NCBI RefSeq assembly: GCF_019218265.1
Contig: NZ_JAHUZE010000002.1
Location: forward strand, 124,001 to 188,000
Source of the DNA: Maritimibacter dapengensis
GTDB taxonomy: Bacteria; Pseudomonadota; Alphaproteobacteria; Rhodobacterales; Rhodobacteraceae
Length of the DNA stretch: 64,000 bases
Reading direction: 5' to 3'
Every line of letters begins with the position of its first letter. The stretch's first letter is position 1. The notes under the pieces are model-generated. The model saw only the letters and a list, made by a program, of their open reading frames with translations. It searched no databases and had not been told where the DNA came from. The position numbers and the translations under genes are program-made. This document shows, one piece after another, positions 1 through 7,857 of the stretch.

Positions 1-1
1 T

Positions 2-538
2 CCGGGTGGCGCAGACGCCGTGCGCGACATGATGGGCAAGTTCGGCAATCAGGCCGCCGACATGTCGGAAAGCACCGAGGCCGGTCTGGGGTCGCTGTTC
101 AACGCCATGTCGGGCGCTGCCGCTGCCGGGGCCGGGTCGATGTCGGACATGTTCGCTTCGGTCACAAAGGGCACGCCGGTCGGACAGGCCAGCGAGGAGA
201 ACGCGAAGCTGATGATCCGCGCCATGATCATGTCGGCCAAGGCCGACGGCGAGATCGACGCCACCGAGCGCAAGAAGATCCTCGACTCGCTGAACGATGC
301 CAGCGACGAGGAGGTGGCCTTTGTCGCCGAGCAACTCGATGCGCCGGTGGATCCGATGGCCCTTGCTCAGGATGCCGGCACCAATGCTTCGGCACAGGTC
401 TATTCCGCCTCGCTCATGGCGATCTCGGTCGATACCGATGCCGAGCGCGCCTATCTCAAGAACCTCGCGACCGGCTTGCAGCTTTCGGATGAAAAAGTCG
501 CCGAGATTCACGAGACGATGGGCAAGGCCAAGCCGTAA
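2..538 (+). CDS. TerB-like / DUF533 family protein, 5' end outside window
   Basis: The reading frame is already open at the left edge, so the true start probably lies upstream; an internal GTG at 20 is the first usable start here. The visible 172 residues have a low-complexity Gly/Ala/Ser/Met N-terminus and then an acidic helical domain from about residue 60 (MIRAMIMSAKADGEID...). That pattern of helices with acidic turns is typical of TerB / DUF533 (YebE-like) proteins, whose role is poorly known, possibly metal binding or envelope stress. No membrane segment is visible in this part. It is followed by 150 bases holding the rpmG promoter. The family call is moderately sure, the function is not. 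Confidence 0.65.
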   Translation, partial: PGGADAVRDMMGKFGNQAADMSESTEAGLGSLFNAMSGAAAAGAGSMSDMFASVTKGTPVGQASEENAKLMIRAMIMSAKADGEIDATERKKILDSLNDASDEEVAFVAEQLDAPVDPMALAQDAGTNASAQVYSASLMAISVDTDAERAYLKNLATGLQLSDEKVAEIHETMGKAKP

Positions 539-604
539 CGACGCGCCGGGCGCAACGCAGGGCGCGGCGCGCGCGGAAACTTGGGCACACGCCGGATTCT
601 GTGG

Positions 605-632
605 TTGACTCGCAGCCCCGGAGCATTAAAAG
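605..632 (+). promoter_or_regulatory. Predicted sigma-70 type promoter of rpmG
   Basis: TTGACT at 605-610 and TAAAAG at 627-632 are separated by 16 bases and lie 60 bases before the rpmG start. The rpsD gene in this window has a similarly built promoter (TTGACT, 16 bases, TATAAG), which supports both calls. The transcription start is not determined. Confidence 0.5.
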
Positions 633-691
633 GCGGGCTTCAAGGTTTTATCCGAGCGCGGTGCTTCTGCGTTCGATGAGGAGCAAGACAC

Positions 692-859
692 ATGGCGAAG
701 CCGACCACGATCAAGATCCGCCTGAACTCGACCGCGGACACGGGCCACTTCTACGTGACCAAGAAAAACGCGCGCACCATGACCGAGAAGATGACCGTAC
801 GCAAATACGATCCGGTCGCGCGTAAGCATGTCGAGTACAAGGAAGGCAAGATCAAGTAA
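692..859 (+). CDS. rpmG: 50S ribosomal protein L33
   Basis: A 55-residue basic protein ([20 protein letters not shown]...) matching ribosomal protein L33 (bL33), a small component of the large ribosomal subunit near the E site. It has the usual length and lacks the CxxC zinc pairs of the zinc-binding paralogue, so it is the C-minus form. The ATG is preceded by GAGGAG about 10 bases upstream. It appears to be a single-gene unit, with its own promoter at 605-632 and a strong terminator straight after the stop codon. Confidence 0.96.
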   Translation: MAKPTTIKIRLNSTADTGHFYVTKKNARTMTEKMTVRKYDPVARKHVEYKEGKIK

Positions 860-884
860 GCCTTCTGGACAACCAGACGAAACG

Positions 885-922
885 CCGCGCGGCCCAACCG
901 GGACCGCGCGGTTTTTCTTTTT
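885..922 (+). terminator. Rho-independent terminator of rpmG
   Basis: CCGCGCGG at 885-892 pairs with the identical self-complementary octamer at 904-911. A run of T broken by one C follows. It starts 26 bases after the rpmG stop codon. Confidence 0.85.
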
Positions 923-974
923 GACGACACGATCCGCGCCGGTCCCTCAAGAACAAGACGAGAGGACCAACAGG

Positions 975-1523
975 ATGATCGAACGAACACACCCGGCGCG
1001 AGCGGGCGTCAGGCGCCCCCCGCCATTCCATCTGCGCCGTGCCGAGGCAGCGGATGCCGAGCGCCTTACGACGCTGCTGAGCCGTAGTTACGGAGCGCTG
1101 CTACAACCGGACTACCACCCGAATCTGTTGCGCGAGGCGCTGCCGGTCATCGGCACCGCCCGGCCCGCCCTGCTGTCTGCGCCGGGCTACTTCGTGGCCG
1201 AGGCCGGTGATGGGAGATTGATCGCGGCAGGGGGCTGGACCTGGCAGGGGCCGGCGGGAGGTGCCGCCCCGCTTGACTGGGGGCATGTGCGGCATGTCGC
1301 GGCGGACCCGGACCATGTCGGGCAAGGTATCGGACGGCTGCTTCTGGAGACGATCGTTGACCACGCAGAGCACGCGGGCGTGCGGGTGCTGTCGTGCCTC
1401 TCGACCCTGACCGCGCGTGGTTTCTATTCGCGGATGGGATTCGTCGCGCTGGGCGAGGTCGATCTCGATCTGGCGCCGGGGCTGCGGTTCCCGGCCGTCG
1501 AAATGCGCAGGGCGCTGACATGA
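975..1523 (+). CDS. GNAT family N-acetyltransferase
   Basis: A 182-residue protein with a GNAT fold, predicted to move an acetyl group from acetyl-CoA to an unknown amine. The acetyl-CoA loop is visible as HVGQGIGRLL near residues 115-124 (Q/RxxGxG/A pattern), followed by the C-terminal GFYSRMGF segment usual in the family. The ATG at 975 was chosen over upstream in-frame codons because those would run back through the rpmG terminator, and because AGGACCAACAGG precedes it. It is followed at once by a terminator, so it is probably monocistronic. The substrate cannot be told. Confidence 0.85.
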   Translation: MIERTHPARAGVRRPPPFHLRRAEAADAERLTTLLSRSYGALLQPDYHPNLLREALPVIGTARPALLSAPGYFVAEAGDGRLIAAGGWTWQGPAGGAAPLDWGHVRHVAADPDHVGQGIGRLLLETIVDHAEHAGVRVLSCLSTLTARGFYSRMGFVALGEVDLDLAPGLRFPAVEMRRALT

Positions 1524-1557
1524 AAAGGCCGCCCGTCATGATGCGGGCGGCCTTTCC
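1523..1557 (+). terminator. Terminator of the GNAT gene, likely bidirectional
   Basis: AAAAGGCCGCCCG at 1523-1535 pairs with CGGGCGGCCTTT at 1544-1555 around a short loop. A-rich and T-rich flanks on the two sides let it serve both this gene and the small minus-strand gene that ends at 1573. Confidence 0.8.
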
Positions 1558-1572
1558 TGATGTTTGGATCAT

Positions 1573-1692
1573 TCAGTCTTGGGAGGCTTCAAACTCTTCC
1601 ATGCGGCGTTTTCGCGTGCGGTTCATCACGAGATAAAACAGTGCGACGCCACTGAAGAATGCGCCGACGCCAATTAGAGATAAGGTCGACAT
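1573..1692 (-). CDS. 39-residue single-pass membrane protein
   Basis: A short gene reading MSTLSLIGVGAFFSGVALFY and on to 39 residues. It has one clear hydrophobic helix (about residues 4-24), then a strongly basic stretch (NRTRKRRM) and an acidic tail, the usual inside-positive layout of a small inner-membrane protein. AGAGGG lies 7 bases before the ATG, and a two-sided terminator follows the stop. It sits alone between the GNAT gene and the Bax-inhibitor gene. I do not recognise a family; possible roles include a membrane peptide that modifies a larger complex. The gene is likely real, the function unknown. Confidence 0.6.
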   Translation of the reverse strand: MSTLSLIGVGAFFSGVALFYLVMNRTRKRRMEEFEASQD

Positions 1693-1801
1693 GGTTGTCC
1701 CTCTTTGAGTGTCCCCTCGGGTCGGAAGGTAGGCGGAAAATCTGTCAACTTTTTGCCGAAGCTAGGGCCAATTCGGGCCAGCGTTTCGAGTGACGCCAAT
1801 G

Positions 1802-1832
1802 AAAAGGGCCAGCCCCCAGAGAGGACCGGCCC
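1802..1832 (-). terminator. Terminator of the Bax inhibitor-1 gene
   Basis: On the minus strand GGGCC (1828-1832) pairs with GGCCC (1806-1810), with further partial pairing inside, followed by TTTTC. It lies 26 bases after the stop at 1858. Confidence 0.5.
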
Positions 1833-1857
1833 GAAACGGCGTCAAATCTTCGCCTTG

Positions 1858-2604
1858 CTATTCGCGGTTGCCGAGGAACTGCAGCAGGAACATGAACAGG
1901 TTCACGAAGTCCAGATACAGGTTCAGCGCGCCGAGGATCGCGGATTTCGCGAGCCATTCGCTATCCATCGCCTGAGCGTGGGCGAGGTAGTCGTTCTTGA
2001 TCCGCTGGGTGTCATAGGCGGTGAGACCTGCGAAGATCAGCACGCCGATCGCCGAGATCGCGAAATGGATCGCGGGAGACCCCAGGAAGATGTTCACGAT
2101 CGAGGCCACGATCAGACCGATCAGACCCATGATGAGGAACGACCCCCAGCCGGAGATGTCTTTCTTCGTCGTATACCCCCAGAGCGACAGCCCCGCGAAG
2201 GCGATGGATGTGATCAGGAAGGTCTGGACGATCGAGAAATCCGTGAAGGCGATGAAGATCCAGCTGATCGACACGCCCATCACCGCAGCGAAGGCGTAGA
2301 AGAACAATTGTGCGCCGGCTGCAGACAATCTGTTGATCGCAGCGCCGAAGGCGAAAACCATCACGAGCGGCAGGAACATCACGATCCAGCCGAGGATCGT
2401 CATCGACATGCCGCCTTCGGAGTTGACGGTGCGCAACATGTTCTGAAGCGGTTCAGCGGTGCCAAAGGCCCACGCCGCGCCCGCGGTCACGAGGAGGCCA
2501 ACGGACATGAGCCCGTAGACCTTGTTCATATGGGCGCGAAGGCCCTCGTCGATCTGTGCGCTACGGGCACCTGCACCGGCGCGGACCGTGTTGTAGTCAG
2601 CCAT
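1858..2604 (-). CDS. Bax inhibitor-1 / YccA family membrane protein
   Basis: A 248-residue inner-membrane protein with about seven hydrophobic helices, starting MADYNTVRAGAGARSAQ. The segment AYDTQRIKNDY near the C-terminus and the final NLYLDFVNLFMFLLQFLG helix are characteristic of the Bax inhibitor-1 (UPF0005) family. Bacterial members such as YccA modulate the FtsH protease, and others behave as pH-sensitive calcium leak channels; which applies here is unknown. AGGAGG lies 7 bases before the ATG at 2604, which rules out the longer upstream reading. It is transcribed alone, with its own terminator. Confidence 0.92.
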   Translation of the reverse strand: MADYNTVRAGAGARSAQIDEGLRAHMNKVYGLMSVGLLVTAGAAWAFGTAEPLQNMLRTVNSEGGMSMTILGWIVMFLPLVMVFAFGAAINRLSAAGAQLFFYAFAAVMGVSISWIFIAFTDFSIVQTFLITSIAFAGLSLWGYTTKKDISGWGSFLIMGLIGLIVASIVNIFLGSPAIHFAISAIGVLIFAGLTAYDTQRIKNDYLAHAQAMDSEWLAKSAILGALNLYLDFVNLFMFLLQFLGNRE

Positions 2605-2701
2605 TAACTGCCTCCTGAAAAGCATTTTTCCCATGCCGGACGCGTATCGACCGGACTTGGGGCAGATATTGGCAGGCTGGAGCGGTTTTTCAAGGATTTC
2701 C

Positions 2702-2719
2702 GGGGGGCCGCCGCCCCCC
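2702..2719. terminator. GC hairpin downstream of the DUF1127 gene
   Basis: GGGGGGC (2702-2708) and GCCCCCC (2713-2719) form a seven-pair stem with a four-base loop, just past the end of the DUF1127 gene. The U tract on the minus strand is weak, so it may stabilise the 3' end rather than act as a true terminator. Confidence 0.4.
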
Positions 2720-2728
2720 TTTGATAAC

Positions 2729-2950
2729 TTACCAGTGATGACGGCTCGGAAGCTCCCAGAACGGGCGTTTCGCTTCGGACCAGGCTGCGCGGCGGGTGAG
2801 CCCGATATCATCGAGCAGGTGGTCGTCGAGCTTGGCGAGTGCGCGGCGTTCGCGCCGGGCGGCGCGTGCGCGGGCGACGAGCGTGAGGGGAGAAAAACGG
2901 CGGCGATGGGCGAGACCCATCGGGCGGGCGAGAACGTGGGACTGAGCCAT
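2729..2950 (-). CDS. DUF1127 domain small basic protein
   Basis: A 73-residue Arg-rich protein ending in the DUF1127 (YjiS-like) core, readable as LDDHLLDDIGLTRRAAW (about residues 46-62). DUF1127 proteins are widespread in alphaproteobacteria; small members in Agrobacterium and Rhodobacter have been tied to phosphate handling and RNA turnover. This one carries a longer N-terminus (MAQSHVLARPMGLAHRRR) than the minimal 45-50 residue forms. The start at 2950 follows GAAGGAAAC. It is divergent from the LysR gene at 3071, with a repeated 14-base element in the shared region. Confidence 0.85.
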   Translation of the reverse strand: MAQSHVLARPMGLAHRRRFSPLTLVARARAARRERRALAKLDDHLLDDIGLTRRAAWSEAKRPFWELPSRHHW

Positions 2951-2960
2951 GATGTTTCCT

Positions 2961-3070
2961 TCAAGGAATGTGATGTATCGGCCTTCGATCATTTCGATAC
3001 TTGATTTATGGCGCGACAGCGGTAATTCTCAAAACGAATGATTTTGACGTGATGCATCAAGGAATGTGAT
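2961..3070 (+). repeat. 14-base direct repeat in the DUF1127/LysR divergent region
   Basis: TCAAGGAATGTGAT occurs exactly at 2961-2974 and again at 3057-3070, 96 bases apart. The second copy includes the ribosome binding site of the LysR gene and is joined to a 10-base palindrome, TGATGCATCA (3050-3059). The first lies in the leader of the DUF1127 gene. A regulator-binding role is a guess. Confidence 0.5.
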
Positions 3071-3958
3071 ATGGCACGGAACCTCGATCTCACCGCTTTG
3101 CGGGCGTTCGTCACGGTCGCTGACACCGGCGGCGTGACAAAGGCAGCCGGTGCGCTTCACCTGACGCAATCTGCGGTGTCGATGCAGCTCAAACGGCTGG
3201 AGGAAAGCCTTGGGCGCAATCTGCTGGATCGGTCGGGGCGGGGGATCGAACTGACACCCGAGGGCGACCAGCTTCTGTCCTACGCGCGGCGGATGCTGGA
3301 GCTCAACGACCTCGCGCTGTCGCGTCTGACCGACAGAGTGTTCGAAGGTGAAATCACGCTGGGTGTGCCGCATGACATCGTGCTACCGATGATGCCGCCG
3401 GTGCTGAAGGCCTTCAACGGGTTGTTCCCGCGCATGAAGGTGTCGCTGGTGTCGTCTTTCACGAAATCTCTCAAGGAAGATTTCGAGCGTGGCAAGATCG
3501 ACATCATCCTGACGACGGAAGAGGAAGGCGAGGGGGCGGGCGAGGTGCTTACGTCGTTGCCCCTGCTGTGGATGGGGGCGGATGGCGGTATCGCGTGGAA
3601 GCAACGCCCCCTGCGGCTCGCTTTCGAAGCGCGGTGCAAGTTCCGGCCACGGGTGCAGGCGGTTCTGGATGCGCAGGGCATTCCCTGGGAAATGGCGGTG
3701 TCGAGCGACGAGGGGCGCACCATCGACGCGTCGGTCGGCGCCGATCTAGCGGTCCATGCGCGACTTGCGGGCACGGACATGCGACCGATGTATCCGATCA
3801 GGCATGGTGGCGCTCTGCCGGAATTGCCGGTCTATGACGTGAACCTCTATGTCGCCGACACGCTCAAGGGCGCTGCGGTGGAACGCTTGGTCAGCGACCT
3901 GCGCACAGCTTATGGCGCGATGAGCCGGACTTTGCGACGCGCCCCAGCCGCCGAGTGA
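3071..3958 (+). CDS. LysR family transcriptional regulator
   Basis: A 295-residue LysR-type regulator. The N-terminal winged helix-turn-helix is plain (LRAFVTVADTGGVTKAAGAL, then LTQSAVSMQLKRLEESLG, residues 8-50), followed by the substrate-binding region from about residue 90. The ATG at 3071 has AAGGA 7 bases upstream. It is divergent from the DUF1127 gene and convergent with the quinone oxidoreductase; either could be a target, but LysR proteins often control the divergent neighbour and themselves. The ligand cannot be inferred. Confidence 0.93.
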   Translation: MARNLDLTALRAFVTVADTGGVTKAAGALHLTQSAVSMQLKRLEESLGRNLLDRSGRGIELTPEGDQLLSYARRMLELNDLALSRLTDRVFEGEITLGVPHDIVLPMMPPVLKAFNGLFPRMKVSLVSSFTKSLKEDFERGKIDIILTTEEEGEGAGEVLTSLPLLWMGADGGIAWKQRPLRLAFEARCKFRPRVQAVLDAQGIPWEMAVSSDEGRTIDASVGADLAVHARLAGTDMRPMYPIRHGGALPELPVYDVNLYVADTLKGAAVERLVSDLRTAYGAMSRTLRRAPAAE

Positions 3959-3974
3959 CGACGGGGCCCGAAGG

Positions 3975-4934
3975 TCAGGTCATGGTGACGACAACCTTGC
4001 CGGTCGATTTGCGGGACCGCAGAAGTTCATATGCCTCAGCCGCCTGTTCCAGTGGGAGGGCGTGGGACACATGGGGCTTCAGCTTGCCGTCTTCGTACCA
4101 ACCTACGAGGCGTCTCATGCTGTCGCGGATCACCTCGGGCCGGAACACGTTGTAGCCACCCCAGTAGTACCCCATCACGTTCAGGTTCTTGACCAGCAGG
4201 TGATTGGCCGGGATCTGGGGGATGTCGCCCGAGGCGAAACCAACGACCAGAAGCCGTGCTTCGGGGTTGCAGGCACGCATGGCGGCCTTGAACTGGTCGC
4301 CGCCGACCGGATCATAGACTGCATCCGCACCACCGAGCGCCTTGACCGCTTCGCGAATGTCGTCGGATTCGCTGTCGATCAGGTGATCGGCGCCCACGGA
4401 TTCGCAAATCGCGAGCTTGTCCTTGCCCCGTGCGCAGGCGATCACGGTCGCGCCCATGAGCTTGCCAATCTCGATGGCGGTGAGGCCGACGCCCCCCGCT
4501 GCACCCAAAACGAGCAAGTTTTCGCCTGCTTGCAACTTAAGGCGGTGCTCAAGTCCGACATGCGATGTGCCGTAGGCGACCTGGAAGGCGGCGGCGTCGG
4601 TAAATGGCATGTCGTCGGGGATCGGGAGCGCCTTGGCCGCCGGAAACACACCGAATTCGGCTAACCCGCTGCCACCGCCCACTAAAACGCGGGTGCCGGG
4701 GGGCAAGTCATCGACGTTGGCACCCGTCTCGACCACCGTGCCCGCGACCTCCATGCCGAGGGTGAACGGGAGGGGAGGCTTCTCCTGATACTGCCCTTTC
4801 GCCATGAGCAAATCCCCGAAATTCAAGCCGCACGCGGCGATCTCAAGGAGGATTTCGCCCTCGCCTGGCGTCGGTTTTTCAACCTCGGTGAGGCTCGGGG
4901 GTTCGTCGAACGATAGAATCTGATATGCTTTCAT
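3975..4934 (-). CDS. NADPH:quinone oxidoreductase / zinc-less MDR family
   Basis: A 319-residue medium-chain dehydrogenase/reductase of the quinone oxidoreductase branch. The N-terminal GroES-like domain contains CGLNFGDLLMAKGQ (about residues 33-46), where zinc-dependent alcohol dehydrogenases would have metal ligands, so zinc is probably absent. The Rossmann domain carries LVLGAAGGVGLTAIEIGK (about residues 142-159), the AxxGxxG nucleotide loop. It likely reduces quinones or alpha,beta-unsaturated carbonyls with NADPH in the cytoplasm. AAGGAG precedes the ATG at 4934. The long AT-rich stretch upstream would hold its promoter. Confidence 0.9.
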   Translation of the reverse strand: MKAYQILSFDEPPSLTEVEKPTPGEGEILLEIAACGLNFGDLLMAKGQYQEKPPLPFTLGMEVAGTVVETGANVDDLPPGTRVLVGGGSGLAEFGVFPAAKALPIPDDMPFTDAAAFQVAYGTSHVGLEHRLKLQAGENLLVLGAAGGVGLTAIEIGKLMGATVIACARGKDKLAICESVGADHLIDSESDDIREAVKALGGADAVYDPVGGDQFKAAMRACNPEARLLVVGFASGDIPQIPANHLLVKNLNVMGYYWGGYNVFRPEVIRDSMRRLVGWYEDGKLKPHVSHALPLEQAAEAYELLRSRKSTGKVVVTMT

Positions 4935-5037
4935 GAGTTTCTCCTTCGCCGCGACGATAGGTTCGCGCGGCGCTGACAACGAGAAAAACGTGACGTGATT
5001 TTTGGTACCTCGATGACGGTGCGTGAAAGGAGACTTC

Positions 5038-5250
5038 GTGTCCGATTGGTTATTTGCACAATGCAAAACAACTTATACGTGTAATTTATCGGCTAAAGTA
5101 GATCCTTCAAAACGCATTGATTTTTGTTTGCTTGAACTTAACGGGTTGAAAATTAAACACTTATGGGAAAACTTCGCCAATGGCCAAAAAGACAGGTTGT
5201 GGTTGAGTGATATATCGCGCTCACTTAGAGCGTTGCGGATCGAGTTTTAG
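5038..5250 (+). CDS. Possible 70-residue AT-rich gene upstream of the XRE regulator
   Basis: A GTG at 5038 with a near-ideal AAAGGAG five bases upstream opens 70 sense codons (MSDWLFAQCKTTYTC...) and stops 12 bases before the XRE start. The stop codon region also supplies the XRE ribosome binding site, as in a translationally coupled pair. Its codons are markedly AT-rich (TTA, AAA, ATT), unlike its neighbours, so it is either horizontally acquired DNA or a fortuitous frame in an AT-rich promoter region. The product is polar with three cysteines and has no family I recognise. Apart from this frame the 5000-5262 stretch holds only promoter-like sequence. Confidence 0.3.
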   Translation: MSDWLFAQCKTTYTCNLSAKVDPSKRIDFCLLELNGLKIKHLWENFANGQKDRLWLSDISRSLRALRIEF

Positions 5251-5262
5251 GAGAGTGGGAAA

Positions 5263-5631
5263 ATGAAGCATCCTGTGGATGTGCATGTGGGTAAACGTAT
5301 TCGTCATAGGCGATGGATGATCGGCATGACACAGCAGCAGCTTGCGGAACAGGTGGGTATCAAATTCCAGCAGATACAGAAGTACGAGACCGGGATGAAC
5401 CGGGTCTCTGCATCTCGTCTTTGGGACATTTCTTACGCATTGTCCGTGCCGATTAGTTTTTTCTTCGAAGGTCTGGATGGGGGAGCCGAGCGCGATGCCG
5501 GCCAAGCCCTTCCTGATGATATTCTGGCAGACAAGGAAGCGCTGGAGCTGGTTCGCAGCTACTACGCGATCCCTGAAAACCAGCGTCGTCGGTTGTTCGA
5601 GTTGGCGCGCGTATTGTCGGACGTCGCCTGA
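5263..5631 (+). CDS. XRE family helix-turn-helix regulator
   Basis: A 122-residue DNA-binding protein. The N-terminal Cro/CI-type HTH spans about residues 9-63 (MTQQQLAEQVGIKFQQIQKY is the core). The C-terminal part, LVRSYYAIPENQRRRLFELA, is an all-helical tail typical of a short XRE family common in alphaproteobacteria, which probably dimerises. AGGAGAGTGGGAAA lies before the ATG. The target is unknown, and the AT-rich region upstream suggests autoregulation. It is followed by two inverted repeats before hisN. Confidence 0.92.
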   Translation: MKHPVDVHVGKRIRHRRWMIGMTQQQLAEQVGIKFQQIQKYETGMNRVSASRLWDISYALSVPISFFFEGLDGGAERDAGQALPDDILADKEALELVRSYYAIPENQRRRLFELARVLSDVA

Positions 5632-5676
5632 ACGGACAGGCCGGGCGCTTGACGCCCTTGCTGTGAGCCTCTACCG

Positions 5677-5700
5677 CCGAAGAGACACATGTCTCATCGG
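5677..5700. repeat. Inverted repeat between the XRE gene and hisN
   Basis: CCGA-A-GAGAC (5677-5686) pairs with GTCTC-A-TCGG (5691-5700) around a four-base loop, with one A:A mismatch. It ends ten bases before the hisN start and has no U tract, so an operator or an RNA structure over the hisN start is more likely than a terminator. A smaller GGGCG/CGCCC hairpin lies at 5643-5657. Confidence 0.4.
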
Positions 5701-5710
5701 TGGATAACGC

Positions 5711-6526
5711 ATGACACGTCGACGCGCGGGGGAACGCCCGCTTGAGGACAGCCTGATCGCCACGGCGCATGCCTTGGCCGATGCTGCGCGCACAGCCATC
5801 TTGCCGCATTTTCGTGCGCGCGGACTCGCTGCCGAAAACAAGCTTTCCGAGGGGTTCGACCCGGTGACGGAGGCTGATCGCGCCGCCGAGCAGGCGATGC
5901 GCGCGATTCTTGCGGAGCGCAGACCCGATGACGCGATCCTCGGCGAGGAATTCGGAGAAACGGCGGGGCAGAGCGGGCTGACCTGGGTACTCGACCCGAT
6001 CGACGGCACCCGCGCGTTCATATCGGGCACGCCGACGTGGGGCGTTCTCATCGCTGTGGGAGGGGCCGATGGCCCGGAACTCGGCGTGATCGACCAGCCC
6101 TATATCGGAGAGCGGTTCATCGGAGGCTTCGGCCATGCCGAGGTGGTGGGGCCGCATGGCACGCATCTGCTAGGCACCCGTGGCACCGACGCTCTTTCGG
6201 ATGCGACCCTCTTCACGACATTCCCTGAAGTCGGGACCGGGGCCGAAGGCGCGGCTTTCGCCCGGCTATCGCGCGATGTGAAGCTGACGCGCTATGGCAT
6301 GGATTGCTACGCCTACGCGCTGGTGGCTGCGGGTCAGGTGGATCTCGTGGTCGAGGCCGGATTGAACGCCTATGACATCCAGGCACCCATTGCCCTGATC
6401 GAGGCGGCGGGCGGGGTCGTCACGGATTGGGACGGTGGGCCGGCCCACGCGGGTGGGCGCGCAATCGCCGCAGCAAACCGCGAAATCCACGCGGCGGCGC
6501 TTGCGCATCTGAAAGGCACGGCATGA
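5711..6526 (+). CDS. hisN: Histidinol-phosphatase, inositol monophosphatase family
   Basis: A 271-residue Mg-dependent phosphatase of the inositol monophosphatase superfamily. The metal motifs are visible: GEEFGE (residues 78-83), WVLDPIDGTRAFISGTP (about 92-108) and the late AYDIQAPIALIEAAGG, where D coordinates metal. The RAFISGTPTWG wording is typical of HisN, the enzyme that removes phosphate from L-histidinol phosphate in histidine synthesis in alphaproteobacteria lacking HisB phosphatase. A 3'(2'),5'-bisphosphate nucleotidase is the main alternative. Its stop overlaps the next start (ATGA), forming a unit with the deaminase and glyoxalase-like genes. Confidence 0.82.
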   Translation: MTRRRAGERPLEDSLIATAHALADAARTAILPHFRARGLAAENKLSEGFDPVTEADRAAEQAMRAILAERRPDDAILGEEFGETAGQSGLTWVLDPIDGTRAFISGTPTWGVLIAVGGADGPELGVIDQPYIGERFIGGFGHAEVVGPHGTHLLGTRGTDALSDATLFTTFPEVGTGAEGAAFARLSRDVKLTRYGMDCYAYALVAAGQVDLVVEAGLNAYDIQAPIALIEAAGGVVTDWDGGPAHAGGRAIAAANREIHAAALAHLKGTA

Positions 6527-7857
6527 GCGAGACCCTGATAAAGGGTGCGCAGGTCGTCGTGACGATGGACGATGCTGGGCGCGAACTGGCGGAGGCGGAC
6601 ATCTTGCTGCGCGACGGCGTCATCGCCGAAGTGGGGACGGGCCTGTCCACGACGGGCGAAACGGTACTTGCGCAGGGATGCGTGGTGACGCCGGGGCTCG
6701 TGAACACGCACCATCATCTTTATCAATCAATGACCCGAGCGGTGCCGGGGGGACAGGACGCGCTTCTGTTCGGCTGGCTTCAGACCTTGTACCCGATCTG
6801 GTCGCGTTTCGGGCCGGAAGAGATCCATGTCTCGGCCCTTGTCGGACTCGCGGAACTGGCGCTGTCGGGATGCACGCTGACCTCCGATCATCTGTATCTC
6901 TATCCGAATGGCGCGCGGCTCGATGACACGATCGCGGCAGCCGGGGAGATCGGGCTGCGGTTCCACCCGACCCGTGGGTCCATGTCGATTGGCGAAAGCG
7001 CCGGGGGGCTGCCGCCCGACGATCTGGTCGAGCGGGAGGCCGCCATTCTGGATGATTGTATCCGCGTGGTCGACGCCCACCACGATCCGCGAGAGGGCGC
7101 GATGGTGCGGGTTGGCCTGGCTCCGTGTTCGCCGTTCTCGGTCAGCCGGGACTTGATGCGCGATACGGCAGTGCTGGCACGTGACAAGTGTGTCATGCTC
7201 CATACCCATCTGGCCGAGAACGATGAGGACGTCGCCTATAGCCGCGAGATGTTCGGTTGTCGTCCGGGGCAGTATGCGGAAGAGCTGGGCTGGACCGGCA
7301 AGGATGTGTGGCATGCGCATTGCGTCAAGCTGGATGGTGGCGAGATCGACCTGTTCGCGCGGTCGCGCACCGGAGTCGCGCATTGTCCCTGTTCCAATTG
7401 CCGGCTCGGGTCCGGCATCGCGCCGGTTCGAAAGATGCGGGATGCAGGTGTTAAGGTCGGGCTGGGTGTCGACGGATCGGCCTCGAACGACAGCGGCAAC
7501 CTGATGGCCGAGGCGCGGCAGGCGATGCTGTTGCAGCGCGTTTCGCAAGGGGCCGACAAGATGGGTGCGCGCGAGGCATTGTGGATCGCGACTCGCGGCG
7601 GGGCCGAGGTTCTGGGGCGGTCCGATTGCGGTCAGATTGCGGTGGGCCAACGGGCCGATATTGCGCTTTGGGACGTAACCGGCATCGAGGCCGCGGGGAG
7701 CTGGGACCCGGCGGCTTTGCTTTTGGCCGGGCCGACCCGCGTACGTGATTTGTTCGTCGAGGGGCGGCAGGTCGTGCGCGACGGCACGCTGGCGACGATC
7801 GACCTGCCGCGTGTGATCGAGACGCAGAACCGGCTTGCCGCGAGACTTGCGACATGA
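6523..7857 (+). CDS. 8-oxoguanine deaminase, amidohydrolase family
   Basis: A 444-residue amidohydrolase predicted to deaminate 8-oxoguanine to urate, clearing an oxidised base. Zinc ligands are seen in NTHHHLYQ (about residues 65-72), LHTHLAEN, and HAHCVKL, with GLGVDGSASND carrying the catalytic Asp. The HCPCSNCRLGSGIAPV stretch closely follows the wording of characterised 8-oxoguanine deaminases and separates them from AtzB/TrzN chlorohydrolases. The second Cys in the CSNC portion is unusual, since Met is common there. It overlaps hisN by ATGA and the next gene by ATGA, so translation is likely coupled. Confidence 0.85.
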   Translation: MSETLIKGAQVVVTMDDAGRELAEADILLRDGVIAEVGTGLSTTGETVLAQGCVVTPGLVNTHHHLYQSMTRAVPGGQDALLFGWLQTLYPIWSRFGPEEIHVSALVGLAELALSGCTLTSDHLYLYPNGARLDDTIAAAGEIGLRFHPTRGSMSIGESAGGLPPDDLVEREAAILDDCIRVVDAHHDPREGAMVRVGLAPCSPFSVSRDLMRDTAVLARDKCVMLHTHLAENDEDVAYSREMFGCRPGQYAEELGWTGKDVWHAHCVKLDGGEIDLFARSRTGVAHCPCSNCRLGSGIAPVRKMRDAGVKVGLGVDGSASNDSGNLMAEARQAMLLQRVSQGADKMGAREALWIATRGGAEVLGRSDCGQIAVGQRADIALWDVTGIEAAGSWDPAALLLAGPTRVRDLFVEGRQVVRDGTLATIDLPRVIETQNRLAARLAT

